From NCBI RefSeq assembly GCF_018613065.1, contig NZ_JAGGQW010000031.1, positions 62,001-126,000 on the forward strand: a stretch of 64,000 nt of DNA, in the 5' to 3' direction. Shown piece after piece: positions 8,224 to 17,316 of the stretch (position 1 is its first letter; each line of letters begins with the position of its first letter). The DNA comes from Bacillus sp. ISL-7 (lineage in GTDB: Bacteria > Bacillota > Bacilli > Bacillales_B > DSM-18226). A model generated the notes under the pieces. The model ran no database searches, was not told the origin of the DNA, and saw nothing but the letters and a program-made list of their open reading frames with translations. The position numbers and the translations under genes are program-made.

Positions 8224-9207
8224 TTAGCGAACCTCAGTTAAAACATCTTGATAAATTAACGAAAGCGGCTGTTTACCCTGCAATCCAAAGACTAGATTTT
8301 CCGCTGCAAGTTTGGCCATTTTCAAACGAGTTTCGTGGGTAGCTGACCCAATATGCGGCAGGGTGACTACATTGTCCATTGATAAAAGTGGGTGATCTGG
8401 ACTTACTGGTTCCTGCGCGAAGACGTCTAACCCTGCAGCTAAGATATCCCCATTCTGAAGGGCCTGAACCAAGGCATCTTCATCCACAGTTGCTCCACGC
8501 GAACCATTAACAAAAATGGCAGATTTCTTCATTAGTTTAAATTCCTTTTCTCCAATTAGCTTAACTGTCTTTGGTGATAGTGGCGTCATTAAGCAAATGA
8601 AGTCTGCGTGCTGACAAATTTCTTCAAGGGAACAGTAGGTTGCTTGATAAGTTTGTTCAGCTTCTAAATTTCGTGAGCGATTGTGATACAAAATGGGCAT
8701 ATCAAAGCCTAAATGCGCACGTTTGGCAATGGCTGATCCAATCCCTCCCATTCCGATAATTCCCAATGTCTTATGATGCACATCCACTCCATAAAGATTC
8801 TCACCCACTTGCGATGTCCACTTTCCTGACTTTACCATCTGATTTAATTCCGGCATTCTTCTAGCGGTTGCTAGTAATAAACCAAAAATGGTATCGGCTA
8901 CACTATCATTTAAAACCTCTGGAGTATTAGTAGCCATAATTTTTCGCTTAGTTATTTCGGGAATATCTAAATTATCGTAGCCAACTGAGATATTGCTGAC
9001 AATTTTTAGATGAGGCGCAAGCTCCAAAAACTTTTCATCCACTTTTAGTCCAGAGCCTAGAATCCCTTCAGCATCCTTTAATTCTTGATAAAAGCTAGGA
9101 AGTGATTGCGAATCTAATTTTTCAAAATAAATAACTTCACAAGTTTCACGTACATATTCTAAAACAGTAGAATCGACTTTTTTATAGACAATAACTTTTG
9201 GTTTCAT
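8224..9207 (-). CDS. D-isomer-specific 2-hydroxyacid dehydrogenase (glyoxylate/hydroxypyruvate reductase type)
   Basis: NAD(P)-dependent dehydrogenase of 327 residues, like B. subtilis YvcT and GyaR/GhrB enzymes that reduce glyoxylate or hydroxypyruvate. The nucleotide-binding GMGGIGSAIAKRA is near residue 152. The catalytic Arg is in NGSRGATVDEDAL (near 235), the Glu in FAQEPVSPDHPL and the His in PHIGSATHETR (near 284). A GAGG site precedes the ATG. It is monocistronic, and the true substrate among 2-ketoacids is not settled by sequence. Confidence 0.85.
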   Translation of the reverse strand: MKPKVIVYKKVDSTVLEYVRETCEVIYFEKLDSQSLPSFYQELKDAEGILGSGLKVDEKFLELAPHLKIVSNISVGYDNLDIPEITKRKIMATNTPEVLNDSVADTIFGLLLATARRMPELNQMVKSGKWTSQVGENLYGVDVHHKTLGIIGMGGIGSAIAKRAHLGFDMPILYHNRSRNLEAEQTYQATYCSLEEICQHADFICLMTPLSPKTVKLIGEKEFKLMKKSAIFVNGSRGATVDEDALVQALQNGDILAAGLDVFAQEPVSPDHPLLSMDNVVTLPHIGSATHETRLKMAKLAAENLVFGLQGKQPLSLIYQDVLTEVR

Positions 9208-9390
9208 CCAAGATTCCTCACATTCAGAATTAGATTCTCTTTCATTAAGCGATTAACATTACTACATAATCAATATACACTTAATTGCGTGAATCATTAA
9301 AAACTTTTGAATGTAAAAGCAAAATAAAAAAATTATTTTTTATACTTTTGTGATAATAATAGAATATAGAAAAAGGAGGGGGAGGATAGA

Positions 9391-10323
9391 TTGTCCAACA
9401 CACTGGGGGAAGAAATTAACGAATTTAATGAAGATATTGTCATTCCATTGCCTGAAGCGTTTGATATGAAAGCAAACCTTGGCTACCTAAAACGTAATAA
9501 TAATGAATGTATGTATGAAGTCGAAAATGAAACCATTAGAAGAGTGATAGCAATTGGTGAGACTCGAGTCCTAGTACAGATAGAAGCCTTCGTTAATATG
9601 CAGTTGCATGTTCATTTTTTAGGAGGTACACAACCTAGTACACCTTGGCAGATTGCTGAAGTGGTGCGTTATATTACTGAATGGTTTGACCTCAATAACG
9701 ATTTAACTCCCTTTTATGAAATTGCCAAAGCTGATCCCTTACTTAAAATGACCGTAAAAGACTTTTATGGATTACGCCTTATCGGCATTCCCGATTTGTT
9801 TGAAGCTCTTTGCTGGGGGGTCTTAGGCCAGCAAATTAACTTAGGATTTGCTTACACATTAAAGAGACAATTCGTTGAAAAATTTGGTGAGTCCATCGAA
9901 TGGGATGGCAAAAATTATTGGATATTCCCTTCCTATGAACGAATTGCACAGCTCACACCTAAGGATCTCGCAGATATTAAAATGACCGTCAAAAAGAGTG
10001 AATATATTATTGGAATTGCCAAATTAATGGCGAGCGGCGAATTATCCAAGGAAAAATTAATGGAATCCGGTCATTTTAAAGAGGTCGAAAAAAGCTTAAT
10101 TAAAATACGCGGGATTGGCCCATGGACAGCCAATTATGTGCTGATGCGCTGCCTTCGTTTTCCGACTGCCTTCCCGATCGATGATGTCGGTCTAATTAAT
10201 GCGATAAAAACGCTGTTAAATATGGATAGAAAGCCGACCAAAGAAGAAATCCTTGCATTATCAATCCCGTGGGCAAATTGGGAATCCTATGCAACCTTCT
10301 ATTTATGGCGAGTTCTCTACTAG
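9391..10323 (+). CDS. alkA: DNA-3-methyladenine glycosylase II (AlkA-type, HhH-GPD)
   Basis: Base-excision repair glycosylase of 310 residues. It has an AlkA N-terminal domain, the LGQQINLGFAYTLKRQF segment near 145, a helix-hairpin-helix in IRGIGPWTANYVLMRCL and the catalytic Asp just after it in AFPIDDVGL. The TTG at 9391 is chosen because GGAGGGGGAGG lies just upstream and no better ATG exists. It removes alkylated purines. It is monocistronic, and no Ada-type regulator lies nearby. Confidence 0.88.
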   Translation: MSNTLGEEINEFNEDIVIPLPEAFDMKANLGYLKRNNNECMYEVENETIRRVIAIGETRVLVQIEAFVNMQLHVHFLGGTQPSTPWQIAEVVRYITEWFDLNNDLTPFYEIAKADPLLKMTVKDFYGLRLIGIPDLFEALCWGVLGQQINLGFAYTLKRQFVEKFGESIEWDGKNYWIFPSYERIAQLTPKDLADIKMTVKKSEYIIGIAKLMASGELSKEKLMESGHFKEVEKSLIKIRGIGPWTANYVLMRCLRFPTAFPIDDVGLINAIKTLLNMDRKPTKEEILALSIPWANWESYATFYLWRVLY

Positions 10324-10325
10324 TC

Positions 10326-10359
10326 AAAAAGCACTAGCTAGGTTTAGCTTGTGCTTTTT
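10326..10359. terminator. Terminator between alkA and lysP
   Basis: AAAAAGCAC and GTGCTTTTT pair around a 16-base loop containing TAGCTA...TAGCTT. It lies between convergent genes. Confidence 0.8.
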
Positions 10360-10423
10360 GGCAGGTCCATAGCTATTCCATTTTAATTCACCTTATAGAA
10401 TTTATACCCATCCTCTATACCTT

Positions 10424-11926
10424 CTATTTTGATGATATCTCATCAAAAGAACATTCCTTTAGTGGAACGACCTTCGATTTATGAACAAGTTTATACCCAA
10501 GCCATAATGCCAAAAAGATCGGTAAACCAATATACGACACGGCTATTCCATACCAATCAATCTCACTTGCTAGAAAAGCTTGATAGTTTTGGCCGAAAAT
10601 AACAAAGACACACATCGCAAAAGCAAGAATCGGACCAAGCGGAAACCATTTCGCTTTAAATTTCAAATCATTCATGTCCCTGCCCTGGGCCATATATGCT
10701 TTTCTAAAACGATAATGGCTGACTGCAATTCCTAGCCATGCAATAAATCCAGTCAAGCCTGACGCATTTAGTAACCATGTATACACTTGATCTCCAAAAA
10801 TGGACGTTAAAAAGGCAAAGCCTCCGATAATCGTCGTGATAACAAGGGCATTCATCGGAATCCCGCGATTATTTACCTTTTGTAAAAATTTAGGAGCCTG
10901 ACTGTCCTTTGCCATGGACCAAAGCATGCGTGTCGACGCATATAAACCGGAACTCCCTGCCGATAAGACCGATGTCAAAATGACCGCATTCATCACAGAT
11001 GCCGCAAATGCAATGCCCACTTTCTCAAATACAAGGGTAAAAGGGCTGACAGCGATGCTGTCGACATCCCTGCCTAAAAGGTTTGGACTTGTATAAGGAA
11101 TAATAAGGCCAATGACAGCAATGGCAACGACATAGAATAGAAGAATTCGCCAAAATACTTGTCGAATCGCCTTTGGTACGTTTTTCTCCGGCTCTTCACT
11201 TTCTCCTGCAGCAATCCCCACGAGTTCCGTTCCTTGAAAGGAAAAACCTGCAATGAAAAAAATACTTAAAATGGACAAAAGGCCGCCATGAACCGGAGCA
11301 TCTCCTATAGTAAAGTTTTTAAACCCGATAAACTGTCCTCCAAGAATACCGAAAATGGTAAGCAAACCGACTCCAATGAAAACGATGATTGTCACTACTT
11401 TTATTAAGGAGAACCAATACTCGGATTCTCCGTAACTTTTAACCGACAATGCATTCAATAAAAAGATTAAGCCTAAAAACAGTGCACTCCAAATGATACT
11501 TGGTACATCCGGAAACCAGAACTTCATAATAATTGCTGATGCAGCTATTTCAACCGCCAGTGTAATAGCCCAGTTGAACCAATAATTCCAACCAAGCGCA
11601 AAACCAAATGCCGGATCGACAAAACGACTCCCATATGTTGAAAATGATCCCGAAACCGGCATTAAGGTAGCCATTTCTCCGAGACTTGTCATTAGAAAGT
11701 AGACCATGATGCCGATAGCTCCATAAGCTATTAACGCTCCACCAGGTCCAGCTGTTTGAATGGACGCCCCTGTCGCTAAAAATAACCCTGTCCCGATTGA
11801 CCCTCCAATAGCAATCATCGTCATGTGACGTGCCTTTAGATTGCGTTTAATATGCTCTTTACTTTCCTTATTATTCTGATGTTTCTGATTATTTTGGTCA
11901 TTATTATAGATGTTGATTGCTTCCAT
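10424..11926 (-). CDS. lysP: Lysine-specific permease (LysP-type)
   Basis: Amino-acid permease of the AAT family, 500 residues and about 12 membrane helices. It resembles E. coli LysP along its whole length: the N-terminal KARHMTMIAIGGSIGTGLF, then GFALGWNYWFNWAITLAVE, FSFQGTELVGIAAGESE and the SPFTLVFEKVGIAFAASVMNAV block. The ATG at 11926 follows AAGGAGGACAAGA; a longer frame lacks a ribosome site. As the last gene of the lysine catabolic unit it would bring in the substrate. A 103-base gap separates it from yokU, with no lysine riboswitch in it. Confidence 0.88.
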   Translation of the reverse strand: MEAINIYNNDQNNQKHQNNKESKEHIKRNLKARHMTMIAIGGSIGTGLFLATGASIQTAGPGGALIAYGAIGIMVYFLMTSLGEMATLMPVSGSFSTYGSRFVDPAFGFALGWNYWFNWAITLAVEIAASAIIMKFWFPDVPSIIWSALFLGLIFLLNALSVKSYGESEYWFSLIKVVTIIVFIGVGLLTIFGILGGQFIGFKNFTIGDAPVHGGLLSILSIFFIAGFSFQGTELVGIAAGESEEPEKNVPKAIRQVFWRILLFYVVAIAVIGLIIPYTSPNLLGRDVDSIAVSPFTLVFEKVGIAFAASVMNAVILTSVLSAGSSGLYASTRMLWSMAKDSQAPKFLQKVNNRGIPMNALVITTIIGGFAFLTSIFGDQVYTWLLNASGLTGFIAWLGIAVSHYRFRKAYMAQGRDMNDLKFKAKWFPLGPILAFAMCVFVIFGQNYQAFLASEIDWYGIAVSYIGLPIFLALWLGYKLVHKSKVVPLKECSFDEISSK

Positions 11927-12029
11927 TCTTGTCCTCCTTAATTCTTCATCTATTAGCATCTATCTAACTTTTTAGAAAATATATGCCATCTCCCACTTAA
12001 TATTGAAAAATGAGAGATGGCTAGGCTAA

Positions 12030-12308
12030 TTATTTCGAAAAATCAAAGTAGTTTCGCTTCAATAAGCGTGGAGCGGCCATAAGTGTTTCAAACGTCATAC
12101 TTTTTTCGAGCTTTGAGCAATCAATTAAAAATAGATGATCCTCAATTTCTTTCACCGTATGATCTGTTTGATAGGTCATACCGCATTCCAAGCAATGAAT
12201 GGATGGAGTGTCCTTAATTTCGATTGCATTTGTTCCATCTGGAAGTTCCCAATACACTTTATTGCTCGTTTCACGTGCTGTGTCAGATTCGCACCATTGA
12301 CAAATCAA
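12030..12308 (-). CDS. yokU: YokU-family zinc-ribbon protein
   Basis: Small protein of 92 residues with two CxxC pairs (CQWC at 3-6, CLEC near 39), an YgiT-like zinc ribbon. The TTG start at 12308 follows AAAGGAGGAATAATT. YokU genes are found next to kamA in Bacillus; in B. subtilis the region is split by the SP-beta prophage. It starts two bases after the kamA stop. Its role is unknown; a regulatory or maturation role for the aminomutase is only a guess. Confidence 0.8.
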   Translation of the reverse strand: MICQWCESDTARETSNKVYWELPDGTNAIEIKDTPSIHCLECGMTYQTDHTVKEIEDHLFLIDCSKLEKSMTFETLMAAPRLLKRNYFDFSK

Positions 12309-12310
12309 AA

Positions 12311-13723
12311 TTATTCCTCCTTTGCTCCCACTGTTTCATATTTCTTCATTTGTGATTGGAATTTTTTCTCTTTTAACTCGTCACGTTTGTCACGTTTATC
12401 TTTTAATGAACTATGCTCAATATTTTCCTTATACGTTTTGCGGCGATCTAGCCGTTTTAATCCTTCAGGTGTAAGGTTAAATTTCGTATCATCAATAATG
12501 GATAGCACACCATTACTTTCAAACTTTTCAAACACTTCAGGATAAACCTTTTTGTAGTAATCCTCTGCACTGCCTGACTGATAATTTGTTGGTTCTGGAT
12601 AGGATGTAATGACACCTTCAAAGTTACGCAATACGACTTTATTAGAACTTTGAGAAATGATATAGTTCGGCTGCAATGGAATTTTACCGCCTCCACCCGG
12701 GGCATCAACAATAAATGTTGGAACGGCATAACCCGATGTATGGCCGCGAAGTCCTTCCATAATTTCCAATCCTTTACTGATTGGTGCACGGAAATGGCCA
12801 ATCCCTTCAGATAAATCACATTGGTAAATATAATATGGACGAACGCGAATTTTAACAAGGTCATGCATAAGCTGTTTCATGATCGGTACACTGTCGTTAA
12901 TGCCTGCTAAAATAACAGCCTGGTTACCAACAGGTACACCAACATTTGCAAGCATTTCACACGCACGCTTCGATTCTTCCGTAATTTCAATAGATGTATT
13001 GAAATGTGTATTCAACCAAACTGGATGATACTTTTTCAAGATATTACAAAGATTTTCGGTAATACGCTGTGGGAATACGACAGGTGCTCTTGTACCGATT
13101 CGAATAATTTCTACATGCGGAATCTCACGTAAATTCTTTAAAATATATTCTAAAATATTGTCATTAATAAGGAGCCCGTCTCCTCCGGAAATTAACACAT
13201 CTCTAATCTGTGGGTTAGATGCGATATAATTAATCGCTGTGTCTAACTGTTTCTTTGGTACACCCATTCCGATTTGTCCGGAGAAGCGCCTTCTTGTGCA
13301 GTAACGGCAGTACATGGAGCATTGGTTTGTTACTAGGAACAACACGCGATCAGGATAACGATGTGTTAACCCAGGTACTGGTGAATCTTCATCTTCGTGC
13401 AGGGGATCTTCTAAATCATATCTTGTTTTATGCAATTCCGCAGAAATCGGAACAGACTGCATTCGAACCGGACATCTTGAATCATCAGGATCCATAAGCG
13501 ATGCATAATATGGCGTGATGTTTAATGGGATTGTTTTTGTTGAGATTAAAACCCCTTCCTCTTCTTCTGGTGTTAAGTTAACTACTTTCTTTAAGTCATC
13601 TAAATTTTTGATTGTATTCGTCAATTGCCAAACCCAATCGTTCCATTGCTCCTCGGTAACATCCTTCCAAAGCTCGATTTCTTTCCAATGTCTTTTTGGT
13701 TTGAATAAATTGTTTCTCATCAT
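12311..13723 (-). CDS. kamA: L-lysine 2,3-aminomutase
   Basis: Radical-SAM, PLP-dependent enzyme of 470 residues that converts L-lysine to L-beta-lysine. The 4Fe-4S cluster cysteines are C135, C139 and C142 in CSMYCRYC, followed by TRRRF. The lysine that binds PLP lies in PGGGGKIPLQPN near residue 340. The C-terminal region resembles the zinc-binding part of the clostridial enzyme. GGAGGAG precedes the paired ATG ATG start. Flanked by an acetyltransferase gene and yokU, it is the first committed step of the lysine route encoded here. Confidence 0.95.
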   Translation of the reverse strand: MMRNNLFKPKRHWKEIELWKDVTEEQWNDWVWQLTNTIKNLDDLKKVVNLTPEEEEGVLISTKTIPLNITPYYASLMDPDDSRCPVRMQSVPISAELHKTRYDLEDPLHEDEDSPVPGLTHRYPDRVLFLVTNQCSMYCRYCTRRRFSGQIGMGVPKKQLDTAINYIASNPQIRDVLISGGDGLLINDNILEYILKNLREIPHVEIIRIGTRAPVVFPQRITENLCNILKKYHPVWLNTHFNTSIEITEESKRACEMLANVGVPVGNQAVILAGINDSVPIMKQLMHDLVKIRVRPYYIYQCDLSEGIGHFRAPISKGLEIMEGLRGHTSGYAVPTFIVDAPGGGGKIPLQPNYIISQSSNKVVLRNFEGVITSYPEPTNYQSGSAEDYYKKVYPEVFEKFESNGVLSIIDDTKFNLTPEGLKRLDRRKTYKENIEHSSLKDKRDKRDELKEKKFQSQMKKYETVGAKEE

Positions 13724-13793
13724 AAACTCCTCCTAAAATTAGCCTATTTTCTATTGACCATTTTTGATGAATTTTCCTCTGATCATTACTATA

Positions 13794-14273
13794 TTAAGAA
13801 ATGAGGTATTCCATATAATAGCGATTTTCCCCTTCACCAAATTCATCGAATCTCGTTTCTTTTATGACAAACCCTAATTTTTCATATAACTTGACGGCTG
13901 CCTTGTTTTTAGTACTGACCGTTAAGCAAACCTTACGAAAACCATCTTGCTTTAGAAGCGGATAAATTTCCTGTAAAAATAATTTCCCGATTCCTTTCCC
14001 TTGCTGGTCGGAGCGGACATAAAACCCAAAAATGTAGGCTTTATGAATATCATTGTAAGCTCTCATCACTTCACAAATCGCAACCGGCCTTGGATCATTT
14101 TGCTGCCGGTATTGAATGAGTTTCCCGTAGCGTGTAAGCGGGACAAGGGCTTGTTCATCTACTGCTCCTAATCCCGGAAACGCATCTTGCTCAAGCTCCA
14201 TCATCATTTTTAGCTGTTCTGGATTCAATGAAGCTGGTACTTCGACATAATAGGTTTTGTTCAATGTTTCCAT
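13794..14273 (-). CDS. GNAT acetyltransferase, candidate beta-lysine N-acetyltransferase
   Basis: GNAT-fold acetyltransferase of 159 residues. The acetyl-CoA loop is DQQGKGIGKLFLQEIYP near 92-107, and NKAAVKLYEKLGF follows. It overlaps the M81 gene by 13 bases and lies just upstream of kamA. In B. subtilis the kamA partner is YodP, of the AblB type and about twice this size. This shorter protein lacks that extra domain, so it is either a streamlined functional equivalent or unrelated in detail. Context favours acetylation of beta-lysine to N6-acetyl-beta-lysine. Confidence 0.7.
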   Translation of the reverse strand: METLNKTYYVEVPASLNPEQLKMMMELEQDAFPGLGAVDEQALVPLTRYGKLIQYRQQNDPRPVAICEVMRAYNDIHKAYIFGFYVRSDQQGKGIGKLFLQEIYPLLKQDGFRKVCLTVSTKNKAAVKLYEKLGFVIKETRFDEFGEGENRYYMEYLIS

Positions 14274-15781
14274 TTTTCTGTCCCCCTCCGTTCTTCTTCA
14301 TATTGGATATCATCCAGCGGCCAAATTGGCTTAGGAATGTAACGATACGTAAAAGTTGTTAACCGATTGGAAGCAACACCAGGTGCATCCAAATAAATGA
14401 TACGGCCAACAATCGGCTCAAACGCTGCCCGAAAATGATTTTTAGCCTTTAACCCAAGAATTCTCTTTGCCTGCGGCTCAAGGCCAATATGACGAAACAT
14501 TTCCGGATCATTCGCTGACATCGGCCTTCCAATAAGTAGGACATCCATCTCGCCAACGCGAATGTGTGCCGTTCCCTTTAAATCCACTTTTAAATGCTGA
14601 TTGAAGGGCCCAGAATTGTGAAATATACCGTCTGATAGAGCCACGACCGTTGCTTCGACCTGAACGGGTTCCCCAAATTCTGGAGATACTTTCCCACCAA
14701 GGGATAACGATACCTTGTGTCCGACTCCTGCATTAAGGCATGCCTCAATAGATTCGGGATCGTAGAGTCCTCCAAACAGTGTGTCAGGAATATTCATGTC
14801 TACCATTTTTCGAAGAAGCTCTGTTGTATCCCCGCTCCCGCAGCTTAAAGGATTATCCGAGATGTCCACCAGCACTACCGGTTTGTCATCATCAATCGAC
14901 ATCGCCAAATCTAGACCTTCTGTTACACCGGGCAAATCCATGATAAATTCTTCTCTGACACTCCAGAACAAGGAAGCCATCTTTTGAGCAGTCTCTTTTC
15001 CTTTTTGCGGATCGAGCGAAACAACAAGTACACTTGCACCGACCATGGGAATATCCGAGTAAGGAAAGCCACCAAATACGGACACATGATGAATTCCTTC
15101 TTCCTCTTCGGCTTGTTTCGCCCACTCGATCATTTGGTGCATCGGCCCTTCTGCAGTTCTCATATTGATAGAGGGAGGCATCATCGGCAATTTTTCAAAA
15201 GAAGCGTAGTAAGTCACACCTTCCTTTAATTGTTTTAACAAAGCGATTGCCGCATGAATGCCTTGTTCGTACATATCAATATGCGGATATGTTTTAAATC
15301 CAAAATGAAGCGGTGTGTAATCAATCATTTTTCTGCTTAAATTGGCGTGCATATCCAGGGTCGTCGCAATCGGGACAGTCTGTCCGATATGCTCACGAAT
15401 TTTCCCTAGTAAATGCTCTTCTGGATCAAAGAGGTCCTCCACTACCATCGCTCCATGCAGTGCAAGCAATAATCCGTCCAGCCTTCCAGCCTCCCGGATT
15501 GACTGGAGCATTTGCTCTTCGATGATGGAATACGCTTCTGTTGATACTACGCCCGATGGGACCGCTGCCGCACAAAGCAGCGGCACGATTTCTACATCCT
15601 CTTCCTGTTTCAATACATCCAAAAACCCGCCCACTTCCGTTTTCGTACCAATATAGGCATCATAAATTTCATCGCCGATAAAGTAGCCTTCATTTCGAAA
15701 CTGTTCGATTTCAGTTTTCATCGGGCTGAAACTGTGGGATTCATGGTAAAAGAATGCAATACCGATGCGATAATTTCGCAT
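14261..15781 (-). CDS. M81-family (MlrC-like) metallohydrolase, candidate 4-acetamidobutyrate deacetylase
   Basis: Protein of 506 residues of the M81/MlrC family of zinc amidohydrolases. Conserved metal-site stretches are seen: FYHESHSFSP near 11-20, LALHGAMV near 106, TTLDMHANLS near 138 and KTYPHIDMYEQG near 160, then DISDNPLSCGSGDTTE near 290. MlrC cleaves small peptides. Here the gene sits between the aldehyde dehydrogenase and acetyltransferase genes, where B. subtilis has yodQ, an M20-type deacetylase. I infer it removes the acetyl group from 4-acetamidobutyrate or its CoA ester; this is not shown by sequence. Confidence 0.75.
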   Translation of the reverse strand: MRNYRIGIAFFYHESHSFSPMKTEIEQFRNEGYFIGDEIYDAYIGTKTEVGGFLDVLKQEEDVEIVPLLCAAAVPSGVVSTEAYSIIEEQMLQSIREAGRLDGLLLALHGAMVVEDLFDPEEHLLGKIREHIGQTVPIATTLDMHANLSRKMIDYTPLHFGFKTYPHIDMYEQGIHAAIALLKQLKEGVTYYASFEKLPMMPPSINMRTAEGPMHQMIEWAKQAEEEEGIHHVSVFGGFPYSDIPMVGASVLVVSLDPQKGKETAQKMASLFWSVREEFIMDLPGVTEGLDLAMSIDDDKPVVLVDISDNPLSCGSGDTTELLRKMVDMNIPDTLFGGLYDPESIEACLNAGVGHKVSLSLGGKVSPEFGEPVQVEATVVALSDGIFHNSGPFNQHLKVDLKGTAHIRVGEMDVLLIGRPMSANDPEMFRHIGLEPQAKRILGLKAKNHFRAAFEPIVGRIIYLDAPGVASNRLTTFTYRYIPKPIWPLDDIQYEEERRGTEKWKH

Positions 15782-15814
15782 GTTCTCCCTCCCTTCGTAT
15801 TAGACATTAGCTTA

Positions 15815-17275
15815 TCAATAGTTTGTATAGATGGACTTCCACTCTGTCATGACATCGAATGCATGATGGGAAACTTCACGGTGACCGTTTCCGGACATTT
15901 TCATGCCTCCAAATGCAACTCCCATTTCGGCATTGGATGTTCCGTTATTAATATAGACAAGTCCGCTTACTGCTTCCTTCGCAGCACGGTTCGCATAATG
16001 AAGGCTCGCTGTATAAATAGAAGTTGATAGCCCATAAATTGTCCCGTTATTTACCTCCATGGCTTCCTCATATGAATCTACTTCAATGATGGCAAGAACA
16101 GGACCAAATATTTCTTCCTGGGCAATGGTATCATTCGGTTTCACATTTTCAATTATTGTCGGTTCATAATAATAGCCGCCTAATTCTTTAACTCGCTGAC
16201 CGCCTGATACAATTTTCCCACCTTCTTCAATCGCTGTTTTTACATATTTTTCTACTATATGAAGCTGGTCTTCATTTACGAGAGGTCCCACTTGTTTCCC
16301 TTCTTCCAGTCCATTTCCTATTTTCATAGACTGTGTTAATTCGACTACTTTTTGTATGAGCAGTTTCTTTACTGGACGCTCGACGATTACTCGGCTTGCC
16401 GCTGTACAGCGCTGACCAGTTGTCGTAAACGCTGATTTTACGATTCCGTCTGCCGCCTTGTCCAAGTCCGCATCCTTCAAGACGACCACTGCATTTTTTC
16501 CGCCTAATTCCAATGAAATACGTTTTAATGTTTTACTGCTCATTTCAGCCAGCTTTTGTCCGACTTCTGTTGAGCCCGTAAACGAAATGATTTTAACATC
16601 TGAATGCTCTGCGAGTGTTTGACCGACTGTTCTTCCTGAACCGGTAATTAAGTTCACAACTCCTGCTGGAAATCCGGCTTCATCTAACACTTCTACAAAA
16701 ATCTTTGCCGAAAGCGCAACCTCTGAAGCAGGCTTCCATACGACAGTATTTCCAGCAATCAGAGCTGAAAAGATTTTGTAGGAAGCAAGCGCAACTGGGA
16801 AGTTCCAGGGGGTAATACACGCCGCAACTCCAAGAGGTTCACGAACCATGCGTACGTTCCGGTCTGGGAAGCCCGCAGGGACCGTTTCTCCAAAGAGGCG
16901 TCGTCCCTCGCCTGCCATATATTGAGCAGTCGCGATGACCACTCCGACTTCGCCTATAGACTCTGGCAGCACTTTGCCCATCTCCATTGTCATAACGCTA
17001 GCAAGTTCCTCTTTTCGTATTTCAAACAATTGGGCTGCTTTCGTTAAATAAGCCGCTCGTTCTGGAATGGGAGTGTTCTTCCATTGTGAAAACGCTTCAT
17101 TCGCTTTTGCAACAGCCTCATGCACTTGCTCTGTTGTGGCGGAAGCACATACGCCGACAAGTTCCCCCGTTGCCGGATTTAAGCTTTCAAAGTGGGACTG
17201 ATCGGGGGCACTTACCCATTTTCCATTTATATAAAGATCTCCCTGAAGAATATCTGTTTTGATTTGACTAGACAT
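15815..17275 (-). CDS. NAD(P)-dependent aldehyde dehydrogenase, likely succinate-semialdehyde dehydrogenase
   Basis: Aldehyde dehydrogenase of 486 residues. PWNFPVALASYKIF lies near 153, ELGGKNAVVV (general-base Glu) near 257 and GQRCTAASRVIVE (catalytic Cys) near 290. EIFGPVLAIIEV is near 385. AAAAGGAGG precedes the ATG. Position directly after a GABA-type aminotransferase gene and length close to GabD suggest oxidation of succinate semialdehyde to succinate as the last step of lysine breakdown. Family sequence alone does not fix the aldehyde. Confidence 0.85.
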   Translation of the reverse strand: MSSQIKTDILQGDLYINGKWVSAPDQSHFESLNPATGELVGVCASATTEQVHEAVAKANEAFSQWKNTPIPERAAYLTKAAQLFEIRKEELASVMTMEMGKVLPESIGEVGVVIATAQYMAGEGRRLFGETVPAGFPDRNVRMVREPLGVAACITPWNFPVALASYKIFSALIAGNTVVWKPASEVALSAKIFVEVLDEAGFPAGVVNLITGSGRTVGQTLAEHSDVKIISFTGSTEVGQKLAEMSSKTLKRISLELGGKNAVVVLKDADLDKAADGIVKSAFTTTGQRCTAASRVIVERPVKKLLIQKVVELTQSMKIGNGLEEGKQVGPLVNEDQLHIVEKYVKTAIEEGGKIVSGGQRVKELGGYYYEPTIIENVKPNDTIAQEEIFGPVLAIIEVDSYEEAMEVNNGTIYGLSTSIYTASLHYANRAAKEAVSGLVYINNGTSNAEMGVAFGGMKMSGNGHREVSHHAFDVMTEWKSIYTNY

Positions 17276-17316
17276 AAACTTGACCTCCTTTTTCGTGGTA
17301 TTCCGAGGAATCGAAA

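Noticed and set aside
11927..12029. Lysine riboswitch before lysP
   Set aside because: The gap is only about 100 bases and no L-box structure is visible; none is seen before the DUF3870 gene either.
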